From Trichostrongylus colubriformis (taxonomy: Eukaryota > Nematoda > Chromadorea > Rhabditida > Trichostrongylidae): a DNA stretch of 64,000 nucleotides. The notes beneath the pieces are model-generated. The model searched no databases. It was given only the letters and a program-made list of their open reading frames with translations, and was not told the origin of the DNA. The translations under genes and the position numbers were made by a program. The stretch is taken from the NCBI GenBank assembly GCA_963978905.1, contig OZ022260.1, forward strand, positions 40,422,259 to 40,486,258, given 5' to 3'. Shown in pieces: positions 34,561 through 45,500 of this stretch; positions within the stretch are counted from its first letter, which is position 1; each line of letters begins with the position of its first letter.

Positions 34561-35397
34561 CTCATTGACGACCGTGTGACAGGACGTCGTGTCACACCAT
34601 GTGGGACGCGTGGGACCGTGGGACACGATGTCGTGTCACAGCCTTGTAAGTTATATTTTGAGCTTCTTTTCAAACCTTTCTTTAGTCTTTTTTTTTTACT
34701 AGGTATACTTCAAACACAAAGGGTTTCAGCATATAATACGGTCCAAGAAAATAACTTTTGATTCTTGAATTATTGGGCTTGTAAATAAAGGGGTAAAAAC
34801 GGTTACTGAGAACATTTTTTGTGGTTATTTCTGAAACAGTCAATACAATAATACTGTCTGCATTTGCTGCAACCGGTACGGGCCCCTCTGGCAGCGTATA
34901 TTCGCCCTTGATTTTGCAATTTCTTTAGAACAGCTAACGCATGATCTACGATCATTCGCCTTCCCCTGCATAACTTTTCGCGTCTATGAATGGAAGAATT
35001 CATGTAGGTGTCATTGCAGTGCAGTAGTGACTCTACAAGCTTGAGTTTGTAGTCATTCAGTTTTATTTTAGATCATAGTTTCACAGTAGAGAATCAACCA
35101 AGTGATCACCGCAGTCATCACTTTACAGTAGCAGTCTACCAATATTTTGATTTAGTCCACTTTCAATCTAAGGCACCCGTTCGTATTTAAAAGGGAAGGC
35201 TCAATACAAGTGTGGACTATATACTATCATTAATAAAGGTGGGAACCTACTAACGATGTAAAATGTTGAAAAATAATAGCTCATCAATAATAGCTCAGAA
35301 AAGGTGTCTCTGTGGGACCGTGTGACACGACGTCGTGTCACACGCGGAGCGTGGGAAAATCTCACGCGGTCCCACGCGCCAGACAACTGTAAATGGG
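34561..35397 (-). mobile_element. piggyBac-like element, 837 bp, TTAA target duplication
   Basis: TTAA flanks both sides (34557-34560, 35398-35401). B2 and B3 show the empty site (gcgcattyaa.ctatt.gccc). Ends read CTCATTGAC / inverse of CCCATTTACAG. Subterminal palindromes related to gtgtgacacgacgtcg occur near 34574-34597, 34619-34640 and 35320-35343. A minus-strand frame at 34803-35003 ends with cysteines spaced CxxC-x4-CxxC-x7-C, resembling the C-terminal cysteine-rich domain of piggyBac transposases. The catalytic core is absent. It is non-autonomous and sits in the large b-c intron of gene B1. Confidence 0.85.
34803..35003 (-). pseudogene. piggyBac transposase C-terminal cysteine-rich remnant
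   Basis: The 66-codon frame contains REKLCRGRRMIVDHALAVLK and then GCSKCRQYYCIDC with a trailing Cys. In piggyBac-family enzymes this domain binds the terminal repeats. The upstream DDD catalytic domain is missing from this short element, so it cannot transpose itself. Confidence 0.6.
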
Positions 35398-35552
35398 TTA
35401 AGCTATTCGCCCAATCGAGGGGTTTACCTGGATCGTGCTGGCAAGAGACTTTTCTCCGCCTCCTACGCGTTCCTACCGGTGACTATCCAGCCGAGCTTCT
35501 CCTTTAGCTGAAGTGTAATGTGTAATTACTCATAAAGAATTGATGCATCTAG

Positions 35553-35642
35553 ATGGAGGACATTCCTGGCAACGAAGTGTTTAACCAGCGGAAAGTTGAC
35601 TATATGAAATTGTCAAGGCTGGCACAAAAATTTGTCGACATC
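35553..35642 (+). CDS. Gene B, exon c, copy B1
   Basis: Acceptor tgcatctag precedes it and donor GTAAGT follows. The 90-nt exon encodes MEDIPGNEVFNQRKVDYMKL, then SRLAQKFVDI. B2 and B3 have the same 30-codon length, with K-L-S-(K/R)-x-A-Q-(K/Q)-F-V-D shared. Joining exon b (ends in phase 0) to exon c keeps the frame. The Met at its first codon could be internal or an alternative start. Confidence 0.55.
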
Positions 35643-35710
35643 GTAAGTGCAATCTTTATTCATTCAGCACACGAAATCAATTAGATTTTCCTTAATACAG
35701 TATCTTTCAG

Positions 35711-35772
35711 GTCATCAGAGTGGCTTATTTACAAATAGCCAAAAAAATAAGCGCAGCGCGTTCTGCTCGAAT
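35711..35772 (+). CDS. Gene B, exon d, copy B1
   Basis: Acceptor tatctttcag precedes the exon and donor GTAAGG follows, after a 68-nt intron. The 62-nt exon encodes VIRVAYLQIAKKISAARSAR plus two bases. B2 and B3 encode IRLAYLQVER-type residues at the same length. Confidence 0.55.
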
Positions 35773-35830
35773 GTAAGGCTTATACATTTTATTAGCTACG
35801 CGTGATTCCTTTCATTTTCATTAATTTAAG

Positions 35831-35913
35831 ACTGAAGAGTAAGTTCAAGAAGCTTAGTTTCGAGGATTGCGAATCTCTTCAGAAGAATTTCGATGACATA
35901 CTAGACTATCTTG
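35831..35913 (+). CDS. Gene B, exon e, copy B1
   Basis: Acceptor aatttaag precedes it and donor GTAAGT follows; the d-e intron is 58 nt. The 83-nt exon encodes LKSKFKKLSFEDCESLQKNF, then DDILDYL. B2 and B3 exons are 86 nt. The only length difference is one whole codon, which argues for selection on the reading frame. Further exons downstream were not identified. Confidence 0.55.
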
Positions 35914-36290
35914 GTAAGTACACAAATTATTCTCCGAGCAACGATAATGTTCGTGTGATCGCCACAAAATAATTTTTTTACATGTTATGTGATTCTGAGT
36001 AACTCGACATGACCTATTCCGACCATCTGCAACAAAAATTTATGACCATAGCTTCATCTTTCACGCACCATTATCCCCTTTTGAAGGTTGCAATACTGTA
36101 CCATTGATGGGGTGGGCAATTTGTTGAATGGCGAACAGTAACATGCCATTATGTGACTGACGTGCCACAGTGCCATAGATAACAGATCTATACAGGTGTG
36201 ATCCTGTGAAGCTGATGATAGTGTTCGAAATCCATGTCAAGACAGCAATGGAGGGGGGGGGGCGTCATATAAAAAGGCGCAGATCTAAGC

Positions 36291-36660
36291 ATCTTGAAGG
36301 GATTTTTGAGGTGTCAAACTGCACGTTTACATCAATATCATCAATATATTTGTCTACGACCCAATAGTGGGGAAGGATGTTTCTTTCTCTCTGTAAGCTT
36401 CCACGAAAATAATGTTCATAGCGTAGGGTATGTAGACTTACGTCGAATATTCGCGCGCGGCGAGCAGCGCAGCGGATTCCTTCGCGTGCGATTGCTTACA
36501 TTGCGACGCTCCCTTCAGAGTTTTACGAGCGAATTAATCATTTCCTGGATAAGTTCGTTACCATGTAGTGCTATCGTTTCTTTTAGTTTTTATTTTACTA
36601 TTTTGTTATGTTAATTTTTGATAACTGCTGTTTATAGCCGCAGCTCGCGATGCGAAAGTT
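36291..36660. repeat. Tail of unit 1 with a fragment of the Mutator-like MITE
   Basis: gtagacttacgtcgaatatt followed by cgcgcgcggcgagcagcgc (36430-36475) resembles one end of the MITE family seen at 18274 and 33058. The remainder has no recognisable gene. Confidence 0.35.
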
Positions 36661-36689
36661 ACTACAAGTATGCTGAGTTATGGGCAAAA

Positions 36690-36765
36690 GCTCCGGTGTC
36701 GGACGGGACTCGAACCCGCACTTCATCGTTTGTGAAAGACGGGATTCGAACCCGGGCTCCACGGA
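36690..36765 (-). repeat. tRNA-like 3' fragments (two B-box motifs)
   Basis: Minus-strand text contains GGGTTCGAATCCCGTC and GGGTTCGAGTCCCGTCCGAC within 70 bases, joined by a short aaacgatgaagtgc spacer. The second is the 3' half of the tRNA-like gene complete at 45800-45872. No acceptor-stem partner or D arm is present. These are tRNA-derived fragments, not genes. Confidence 0.5.
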
Positions 36766-37215
36766 AAAACTCACCGGCGCGCGTATGCGGCGCGAGGGTT
36801 AGCGATGGTCTGTGCTCCTGTCATTGCACTTCAATGAGGATAACCTTGTTAGTACTCCGCCAATGCACTAATGGCACGCACATAATGCTGCGGCAAGCGT
36901 TGCTGCTTTGACAGACATGCAACAGTTGGGAGAGCTGACCTTTTTGGTGTGGCCAGCCCCTTCAACGGCATGGATTCGCCTCAGCCCAATTATGTAGTAG
37001 TTTCAGAAAACTGCGTGTGCTCCCTAAGATGTTTAACAATGTGGGGAGACAGAAGACAAAAGTGCAAGCCATCTCATGACTTTGGTGAAGTAGGGTTACA
37101 GTAAGGTTATCCTCCTTGTAGCGCAATGATTGCAACCCGGCCATCGCACACCGCCGAATGTGACGTCACCCAGCTCGCGCCGCATGCGCGCGCCGGTTAG
37201 TTTTTCCCTCCTCCT
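36766..37215. mobile_element. Repeat D, short copy (~450 bp)
   Basis: The left ggaaaaactcaccggcgcgc and the right inverse (ending ccggttagtttttccc) are inverted arms. The middle includes gagagctgacctttttggtg, shared with the other D copies. Longer D copies lie at 37918-38642 (plus), 41052-41769 (inverted) and 50661-51125. Confidence 0.5.
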
Positions 37216-37235
37216 TCGAACCCGCACTTCAACCT

Positions 37236-37282
37236 TTCACAAAGGATGAAGTGCGGGTTCGAGTCCCGTCCGACACCAAAGC
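37236..37282 (+). repeat. tRNA-like 3' half, plus strand
   Basis: aaggatgaagtgcgggttcg then agtcccgtccgacacc equals the 3' half of the tRNA-like gene at 45800-45872. It is followed by the same flank, read inverted (tttgcccatatctcagcac). This is a dispersed tRNA-derived repeat. Confidence 0.5.
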
Positions 37283-37419
37283 TTTTGCCCATATCTCAGC
37301 ACCCTTGTAGTCACCATTTTGTGTTTTCTGGAAACAAACGATTTGCATACAGATAATGATGAGATAAACAGCTGTTTCTTGAAGGACCTTCATGGTACGA
37401 GACCCCTGCGTCCTAAACG

Positions 37420-37510
37420 GGACTCTAACCGACCGCAGCAAGTTGTGCTAATGGCGCCGCGAGTGCGACATTGCAAAGCGAAAATTCGACGTAACTCTAC
37501 ACACCCTCCA
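37420..37510. repeat. Fragment of Mutator-like MITE
   Basis: ggcgccgcgagtgcgaca, then gcaaagcgaaaattcgacgt and ctctacacaccc, match 18455-18515 of the intact MITE. The left end is missing. Confidence 0.5.
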
Positions 37511-37514
37511 TAGT

Positions 37515-37910
37515 GAGATGCCCCCACGCCCCGATGTCCATGGTACGGTGTGCCCCTCCCCGCCCTCACTGCGATAGCACCCATATTACAGTTCAACATC
37601 CATCGAATTACCCCTTCTTTCTTATTGGGACGTCATCAAAGGCGGTGTTCCGTGTTTGATCGCTTACTATTTCAAGACACTAGATATGGCGTAGTATGGG
37701 AGGGCCGCAGCGTGCTCGAACACTACAATGCTATCAGGACGGTGCCATGCAGTAGCCACCCATTAAAGGTTGGAGCCTGAGGTGGTGCCACGTTGAACGT
37801 GTGGGTGGAATTACGGCAGTCGTTGAAGGATGTACCAAGGGGAGACTGAAGGTGAGGAAGTGCGATGTCCGTTGCAACTGCAAATACACATCCGGCGTAG
37901 GGGGAAGGGA
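37515..37910 (+). repeat. Unit-end repeat M, copy 1
   Basis: gtgagatgccccc, agcacccatattacagt, ccatgcagtagccaccc and gaggaagtgcgatgtccgt match 63548-63880 in order. It marks the right end of unit 1 and of unit 3. In unit 2 the equivalent place (near 48570) is a deletion joint. Confidence 0.65.
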
Positions 37911-37917
37911 GAGAAGG

Positions 37918-38642
37918 AGAAAAAAACTAATCGATGCGTGCTGAGTGACGTCACAGCCACTGCGCGACGCGACGGTGGGCGATGACCTGTGCTGTTACAT
38001 TTGCGCTTCCATGAGAATAGCCCTGCCGTCATTCCACCGAAGTTTGGAGATGGCTGTTACTTTTCTACTGTGTGTCTCCCAGGGTTTGTAAACCTATGTC
38101 TCCCAGGGTTTGTAAACCTATGTCAGGATTTCGCACGACGACGAGCGGCGTGCGACTCGGTGGCAAGCTATGTGCACCGCCAGGGTTGGGAGTGAAAGCG
38201 AATCCACGGTAATGCTAGGGGGGATATACACAGTTGAGTTGTTATCGCTTGAGGACCGAACAACACGGCGCCTTGAGCTCGTCCGCATCGCTTCGCTTCC
38301 GACACGCCATGGTGCCACCAGATTATGGCATAAGGGTACACACCCTGTCTCCTGCACGATTGTACATTGGACGGAAAACACACGATCTTTTGAAAACTTC
38401 TTATTATTGGGCTTAGGGAAATCCACACGGCTAGTCAAGTCTGCCACACCATCATATCCCTATCAAGGTATCAAAGCTTGACGCAGCATTATCTACTGCT
38501 TCAGTGCATTAGCGAAGTACCACTGAGTCAAATTCCTTGACTTTCAATGCTAGCAACGCAGGACACCGCCCTCCATCGCACCGCGCTGTGGCTGTGACTT
38601 CATACAGCACACACCGCATGAGCGTGCAGGTGAGTTTTTCCC
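37918..38642. mobile_element. Repeat D, long copy 1
   Basis: The inverted ends are similar in the stretches gcgtgctgagtgacgtcaca (left) and the inverse of aagtcacagccacagcgcgg (right). The centre includes tagccctgccgtcattcca and gcaccatggcgtg-like text. It is duplicated inverted at 41052-41769; the two arms enclose 38643-41051. Confidence 0.6.
38074..38124. repeat. 24-bp tandem duplication inside repeat D
   Basis: tctcccagggtttgtaaacc followed by tatg occurs twice head to tail. The inverted D copy at 41.6 kb has a single related unit, so the duplication is specific to this copy. Confidence 0.75.
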
Positions 38643-38682
38643 TGGAGTCCATCTACCGTGTCCACCATACTTAAACACAGCA

Positions 38683-39506
38683 TCAGAGGTAGTGTAGTAA
38701 TGGGGAAATCCCTACAAGAAGCCACTCACATGGTAGTCCTGGGCCTGAGAAAAAAGGCTACCTGTGGCGAAATCCTGCTGAAAAGCGCTCCTCCGAGCTG
38801 TTGAAACGCCGCAAAACGCCGCATCCGCCCAGTTTTCGCCTTTTGATAGGTGGATCCCGCCTCTGGATGACGTAATTCCCGATTGTATGGCGTGGGAGCG
38901 GTCAAGCAGATGCGACAGGATCAGAGGTTTGCGGCGCGCTTTCGCAGTTTTAGCCTTCCTTTACTTTTGGTCCGACTTTCCCCATTAGGAGAAAATCAGA
39001 CGAAAAGTAAAAGAAGTAGTGATTGTGAAAGTCGAAATGCCTGGTAACAGGACGGTGAAGAAACAACGGATGAAATCTGCCAAAAACCGAGAAATGGGAC
39101 CCCCTTTTCACTGTTGGTTCCCGACCTGTCCGTCAAAAGGCGGGATCTAGTTTTCCACTGGCATGTTGCCAAGTGGACACGAGGGAATGTTTAGAAATAC
39201 GACAGCATCTATTTTTTTGAGTGAGCTTCAAGCTAAAACAGCGAAAGCGCGCCGCAAAACCTCAGATCCTGCCGCATCTCCTTGACCGCTCCCCCAGTCA
39301 ATCGGGCATTACGTCATCGGGAGGCGGGATCGACATATTAAGGGGCGGAACAGACAAGCGGTTGCGGCGTTTCGCGGGGTTTCTGCAGCTCAGAGGGGCG
39401 CTTTTTCACCGGGATTTCGCCACAGATAGCCTTCTTAGGCCCAGGACTACCATGTGAGTGACTGCCTGTAGGGATTTCTCCATTACCGCATTACTCCTAA
39501 TGTTGT
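38683..39506. mobile_element. Repeat C in foldback arrangement
   Basis: Bases 38683-38970 are the right half of C inverted. They meet a direct, fuller C at 38983-39506. The outer ends are agcatcagagg and the inverse-like cctaatgttgtc. The D-E junction it splits is seen without C at 51125-51160 (empty site ccatccttgaacaactctac), so C is an insertion. Confidence 0.6.
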
Positions 39507-39510
39507 CTTT

Positions 39511-40540
39511 GAGCAACTCTACAGACCTGATCGAATTTGCTAATTGCTCTTCTAACCTTCCTAAAATCCATTTCTGAAATCAAAATTCAAGCCAGAGATC
39601 CCTAAAAGATCTTGAAAACAAAGTCAGCTGTGCACCTTTTTTCAGGAATTTGTCAACCAAAGGAGATAGTATGGCGAGGATAGTAGCTTCTTCCAATATC
39701 TAATGTACCGCCATTCTACTGTTTTGAATAAATTTTGTTTGAGCAATACAAGTTCAATTTCTTGACGTATATTTGTTTTCATACAGTTCAAAATGAATTC
39801 TACCAGTTCCTCACATGCAGAATCAGACTCGAGAAGTATCTTGAAATCGAGATTTTTTCCGCATGCGTGATAATCAACAAGGACCTTTCACCAGAAGGTA
39901 TTCTGGGTATTTGGTAAAGGGTGCATGAAGATGTATGGAACTGGGTGGAGATAAGTGTTATGTGGCTCAATAAGGTCTTAAGGTGGCCGAATGACCACAA
40001 GAGAGCGCGTGACGTGATGTGTATGACTGCCTTACATCCCAGATTCACGTGAGAACGACTCTAGCATACATATTTTGTGAGTGACGATTTGACATAACGA
40101 CCTGGGGTCAGTCCGTAAAAATGATAGTGAAGAGTTATGGGGAAAGAGAAGAGGGTATATGTTAGTGCGCCTAAGCCCACATTCCAACACTAAAAAAGGT
40201 AGACGATGTGAATTGATGGGTGATTGTAAGCCAGAGCTTGTAAATCTCACTTACCAGATGTGATGCACTTCTCATTACCCTTCCCAGGTTCTCGTAGCAC
40301 CAACAACTTTGAAAAAAAATCCCTGAAGTGTGTAATAGTAGAAGAAAAAAGTGCAAAATGAGGAGTATGAAAATGTAGAAAGAGATGGAGAGTGATCGGG
40401 CAAAACCGTCAATCGACGATCCCCCAAGCAACGATCAAAAACTGTAACATGGTGAGAAAACACTTAAGTTAGAAAACATTATGGATTCACGAAATACTTG
40501 CGAGCAGGCGCTTTTGCAAGTCAAGTGTGCAAGGCAACAT
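39511..40540 (-). repeat. Block E, copy 1 (minus-strand gene-like fragment)
   Basis: Shared in order with 51160-52270 and 53220-54330. On the minus strand, 39876 to 39680 reads LDFKILLESDSACEELVEFI, then LNCMKTNIRQEIE, then LKQNLFKTVEWRYIRYWKK before a stop. The other copies keep QEIE, LKQ(N/A)LF and WRY(I/K)(K/R) in frame. Further upstream on that strand (about 40310-40190) are ATRTWEG followed by possible donors, and a gtgagatttacaagctctgg stretch ending ttttttag that could be a 60-nt intron. Unrecognised product; probably an inactive gene copy. Confidence 0.4.
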
Positions 40541-40549
40541 GCCAGTGGA

Positions 40550-41025
40550 AAACTAGATTAGACTACCCGCCTTTTGACAGGCAGGTCGTCCGTGTCGAGA
40601 ATCAGCAGTAGAAAGGGGGCCCTATTTCTCGGGTTTTTGGACGATTACATCCGCTGCTTCTTCACTGTCTTGTTACTAGGCATCTCGACTTTCACAATCA
40701 GGCAGCATTAGGGGAAAGTCGGACGAAAAGTAAAGGAAGGCTAAAACTGCGAAAGCGCGCCGCAGAACCTTCGATCCTGCCGCCTCTCCTTCACCGCTCC
40801 CACCCCAGACAATCGGGAATTACGTCATCCGGGGGCGGGATCGACTTATCAAGAGGCGGGGCAGATGGGCGGTTGCGGCGTTTTGCGACGTTTCAACAGC
40901 TCGCAGCGGCGCTTTTCAGCAGGATTTCGCCACAGGTAGCCTTCTTAGGCCCAGGACCACCATGTGGGTGACTTCTTATAGGGATTTCTCCATTACCACA
41001 TTACCCCTAATGCTGCCTTCAAGTA
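40550..41025. mobile_element. Repeat C copy 5, rearranged
   Basis: The first half is inverted (40550-40690: gaaaactagattagactacc, ggcatctcgactttcaca). It is followed at 40690-41020 by a direct C that lacks its middle. Block E continuity from 40520 to A2 at 41845 is broken here; in unit 3 the two are adjacent (54330). Confidence 0.55.
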
Positions 41026-41051
41026 TGGTGGACGCGGTAGATGGACTTCAG

Positions 41052-41769
41052 GGAAAAACTCACCTGCACGCTCATGCAGTGTGTGCTGGATGAAGTCACA
41101 GCCACCGCGCGGTGCGACGGAGGACAGTGTGCTGCGCTGCTAGCGCTCAAGAGTTTAACTCAGTGGTACTTCGCTAATACACTGAAGCAGTGGATAATGC
41201 TGTATCAAGCTTTGACACTTTGACAGGGATATGATAGCTGCGAGAGCTGGCACTTTCGGTGTGGCAGACTTGTCTAGCCGTATAGATTTCCCTGAGCCCT
41301 ATAGTGAGAAGTTTTCGAAAAATCTTGAGTTTTTCGTCCAATGTACAATCATGCGGGAGACAGGGTGTGTACCCCAATGCCATAATCTGGCACCATGGCG
41401 TGCCGGAAGCGAAACGATGCGGACGAGCTCAAGGCGCCGTGCTGTTGGGTGCTCAAGCGATAGCAACTCAACTGTGTATATCCCCCTAGCATTACCGTGG
41501 ATTCGCTTACACTTCCAACCCTGGCGGTGCACATAGCTTGCACACCGAGTCGCACACCGCTCGTCGTCGTGCGAAATCCTGACATAGGTTTACAAACCCA
41601 CACAGGGGACACACAGTAGAAAAGTAACAGCTATCTCCAAACTTCGATGGAATGACGGCAGGGCTATTCTCATGAAGCGCAAATGTAACAGCACAAGCCA
41701 TCGCCCACCGTCGCGTCGCTCTGTGGCTGTGACGTCACCCAGCACGCACCGATGAGTTTTTTTCTCCCT
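41052..41769. mobile_element. Repeat D, long copy 2 (inverted)
   Basis: Reads as the inverse of 37918-38642 over nearly its whole length: tggcaccatggcgtgccgga, cgctcgtcgtcgtgcgaaat, acagctatctccaaacttcg. Flanking sequence to 41845 is also inverted relative to 37845-37918. Confidence 0.7.
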
Positions 41770-44385
41770 CTCTCCCTTCCTCCTACGCCGGATGTGTATT
41801 TGCAGTTGCAACGGACATCGCACTTCCTCGCCTTCATACACTGTACTTCGCATTTTGAGGAATTGTTACCATTCCTGATGGTTTCCTCTTTTGGTTGTTA
41901 GTAAAATGGTTGCTATTAATTGTCAAAATATTTCGCACATCCTCCCGAGCAGGCGAATTGGCTTGCGACAGACACACAGTTTTCGACAACATTTTATCAA
42001 GACGACATTCATGTTATGAGGCTCTCGTTCACAGGACGAACAGTCGCGAGAGGCGCTTTTGAACACGCCTGGGTCTTTTTCTGAAACGTTCAGTAAGTTT
42101 TTGCGATGCAGAGAACTTTTTCCTTCATTTTTTGTACCTAATAGTCGCACGGTCTAATTTTCTGGTCCATAGACCGCCTTACGACTGAATGTCGAATGAC
42201 AACTGCCTTATGACTGAATGCCTGAACGTGAAATATGACAGCTAGTGCGACAGGTACCCTGATAGGGTGTAGACCCTCATAATACCCTCGTTCCGCTGCG
42301 GTCCGGTGGCGGTTGAACCACCTGGTGCACCGATTCAACCCGCTAGCCGCACCGGTCACGACAGTGTTTTAGGGACCAGTTCACGAGAAGATCAGCTGCT
42401 GGAGGCGTTTCCGTGGCTGCCCACGGCTGAAATTTTCTGCAGTTTTCCTACTGCAAAGAATGCTGCATGCAATTCGTCATCTGGACGGTATCTATATCAT
42501 CATCACACCCGAGAAGCTATGCACAACAGTAGGTATCCATCGAGGGGTGGGATTAGTGAAGAAGGTGGGTCACTGAGTGAGAGGTGTTGTGGCTTGCCTC
42601 AGCCCCTTTGTGATAAAACACCACAGCTGTGGTTTAACTGCGATACCTTCGATCTGGAAATCGATGTTACCAAATCCCTTCTCCCTAACAGTTAAGTACA
42701 GTTCATTTCAGGAAGCTTGATAGGGCGTGGCCTACGGACTTGGGTCAGAGTGTTTCTCCACCACACACTCTCACCCTCGCCACACAGGCCACGTCCTATC
42801 TAGCACTGTGAAATGGACTGTATGTTTTTGCCTAAGCTTCAAATGGTCTGATATCGTTTATGTAAATGTGCAGCTTCAGCACACCTCTAGCTTTTGAGCC
42901 AGCTTCGGTAAGAGCAGCAGACATAATCTGTTTGTACGATAGGGGTAAACGCCTCGGCGTGATATTTTTCCAAAAATCACGTCAAACAGCGCATAAAATA
43001 CAGGGAGCCCGCAAGGACGTTAGGGTTCCCTAAGTAGCCGCTACACATAATTTGTCCTGCAAAGTAGTACACTTCAGAGTAATTAACACTTATTTTTTGG
43101 ACTTTTCATGAAGTTAGCCATATGATCCCAATCTCTATGCATCTGATTAGAACAGTTTGGCTATCGCAGCACTGGGTCTGTATTGACCAATAGGTATCTT
43201 TGGAGCCCGTATCGCATAATTCTACGATGTGATAGATGCTGTACTCTGCGTTCACCAGATACCCATCCAAACACCCATTAATCATCTGTAGCTCAACAGT
43301 TCAGCAGTCGGATCATTTCAAACCAACAAACCATCAATATCTGCATAGCTATTCATTGCTGTGCATCTTAATGTTTGGAGGCACACTCCAGTAATCAGAT
43401 CAGCTACTGACCTCGCCGAGCAGATATTACTACGGGTTCACGCTTCATTTTTTGCTCCACCACGCCGCCTCATCACCACCTCAGGCCCGCTCGTTCATAC
43501 GATTCCGCCAAGCTACTCCAACCTTACCTTGCATTCGAGGGAGCATTTCCAATGGGCCGATCAGATGAGAAAAGAGCATCGTCAGCGATTGCAAAAGATA
43601 AAATAAGACATCGAAACCCCATAGCGAAGGCCACGTCAAAAGGGCGAAACGGGCGATATCGTTGAATGTGCGCGATACTATCAAGCAAGGCACATTCCCA
43701 GCGAGGACGACTCGCACGAGAACTATGGTCAGGCATCCTTGTTTTTAGTGTTGCCACGGGGTTCCAATCACTCCTTCTTTTCTGGTGAGCGAATGAGACC
43801 AAGCCCTTATCGTCAATCTGAAAACTAGACCATTCTGGTGATACTTGCCTATCCCGACCCTTTATCTGTTGTAATCAGCTGCTATCAGGCTGCATCACAC
43901 ACAATCCAAGTCTCCGAACCATCCCCACAAATAGCTGAACATCAAAACTTCGCTATCACTCGAAGAATTGAACGATGGGAGTTAACAATGGTTTTTGTCC
44001 GTAAGAGCCTACCAATCAGGCGCATCCGTGTAGGACTACGTATGTGCTTGTGCTTTAAAGGTTTAGGGTCAGTCAAAGTGTGAGAGGGGGTGGGGGCGCG
44101 AAATTTCACCGACGTCGAAGCTCCTTTCACTCGCTGGGTTTAGACTAAAGCAGATGAGACAGATGCTTTTTCATATAGAGGGGATAGGAATTCTAGCATG
44201 AGCCTAGAGAAGGAGAGCCTAGAGAAGGAAGAGGCTTCGTTATCGGTGAAAAGCTACGTCCCCCACTTTAACTGACCCAAATCAAAGTTTACTATGGAAC
44301 TCAATGTGCTTCAGTCTTCGAAAAATACACCGACATGAGACTGAAACATGTAGGAATGTAATATAACAGATGATACCGCGATCCC

Positions 44386-44392
44386 TATAAAA
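44386..44392 (+). promoter_or_regulatory. TATA box of small frame A2
   Basis: TATAAAA lies 47 bases upstream of the ATG at 44433 and is kept in A3 at 58595-58601. The acceptor-like ttttactttcag (44415-44426) sits between. A1 has only a diverged tttata here because of an insertion. Confidence 0.5.
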
Positions 44393-44432
44393 GCTACGGA
44401 AAGCTGTACCTCAATTTTACTTTCAGTTTGCT

Positions 44433-44621
44433 ATGCCTGCAAAGTGTCGACCTTTCTGGATGCTGGTTAACATGGTTACATGGTTTTACATTGCAAATGG
44501 TGTCATCGCTGACTGGTATGCAGACGGTGCGTTTGCAGATTTGCTAAAACTAGGCCCATTGGACTTGGCAATTTGGTTCCTGCCAAGAGAGGGTTTCATT
44601 TCCAATGAAGTTTCGAAATGA
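44433..44621 (+). CDS. Small hydrophobic protein, copy A2 (frame-shifted C-terminus)
   Basis: The first 36 residues (MPAKCRPFWMLVNMVTWFYI, then ANGVIADWYADGAFAD) align with A1 and A3. A 2-nt loss just after them bypasses the TAG at residue 41 and extends the frame to 62 residues ending FISNEVSK. The hydrophobic run at 8-22 could be a signal peptide or membrane segment. TATA box and acceptor are intact. Whether A2 is active with a new tail or is a broken copy cannot be told by reading. Family unrecognised. Confidence 0.4.
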   Translation: MPAKCRPFWMLVNMVTWFYIANGVIADWYADGAFADLLKLGPLDLAIWFLPREGFISNEVSK

Positions 44622-45500
44622 GACCAGGTGGGATCGGCACGTTTTGAATGCTGGTCACAAGTATGTTGAAAAATGCCGTTCTAAAGCGAGTTAAGAGGAA
44701 TTGGCGTAGGATGACACATCAGAAGGACACTTCACCGTTGAAGGGTTTCACCTTCTTCCCAGCACCAATCAGAATGGCAGCGGATGATCGCGATTCTGCA
44801 GAAGCTGGAAAACCGATTTGTTCCAGGCTGAGGCCAATGTCTTTGTATTTATATTGTGTTTTATCCTTGATAAGTGAGTCTAGTTGGTATTGGTGTTTCT
44901 TTGCATTGGCACTTGCTCATATCACCATGTATATTTATAACTTTCGATATTGTGGTTCTACAAATAGTTTCTTGTATTATCAACATTCAAAAAAGAAAAG
45001 GCTGTAGCAAACTGCACCCATCAACATCTCATAATCATTACCATCACGAAAATAAACCAACCTTGAAAGATCTTATTTTGTCTTTTGTTTTAACACAATG
45101 ATAACATGGCGTTAGATATCAACAAGTTTCCCCTCTATTACGTGGTCGCACTTCTCTGGGGTGTGTACCCTTATGTCAGGATCTAGCACCGCGGCATGTC
45201 TCAAACGAAGCCATGCGGACAAGCCAAAGGGGCCATGTTGTTGGGCCCCGCAGCGATTACAAATCAACTGCGTATCGCGCCCCTAGCATTACAGTGTAAT
45301 CGTTCACTTCTCTGCCATCCCATCATATTCACTTGCAGACGAACACCCACAAACCCTCAGAAGGACAACCAATGTAGAACAAAGTAGCAGTAACTGTCAC
45401 ACAACCACTATGACAAATCTTTGATACTGACCGATGGACGATTCCATCACGAAAGCCCACACCTCAATCACCACGTGTTCCAATCGATACGGTGGGAATA

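Larger units (their letters stand above)
33510..36290 (+). repeat. Block B copy 1
   Basis: Order shared with 46915-48520 and 61180-63470: gagtgatgtaacgrcac, exon b, gggaggatagttacg-like intron sequence, attacttttgccttgtattc, exons c-e, and the tail to gaccatctgcaac. A piggyBac-like element at 34561-35397 interrupts it. This copy is the most diverged of the three. Confidence 0.8.

Noticed and set aside
37845..41845. Possible viral or retroviral long-repeat structure
   Set aside because: The arms are inverted, not direct, and no gag, pol or env-like coding is present between them.
44648..45007. 119-codon frame in A2
   Set aside because: Its length depends on small deletions private to A2; A1 and A3 stop earlier in the homologous frame.
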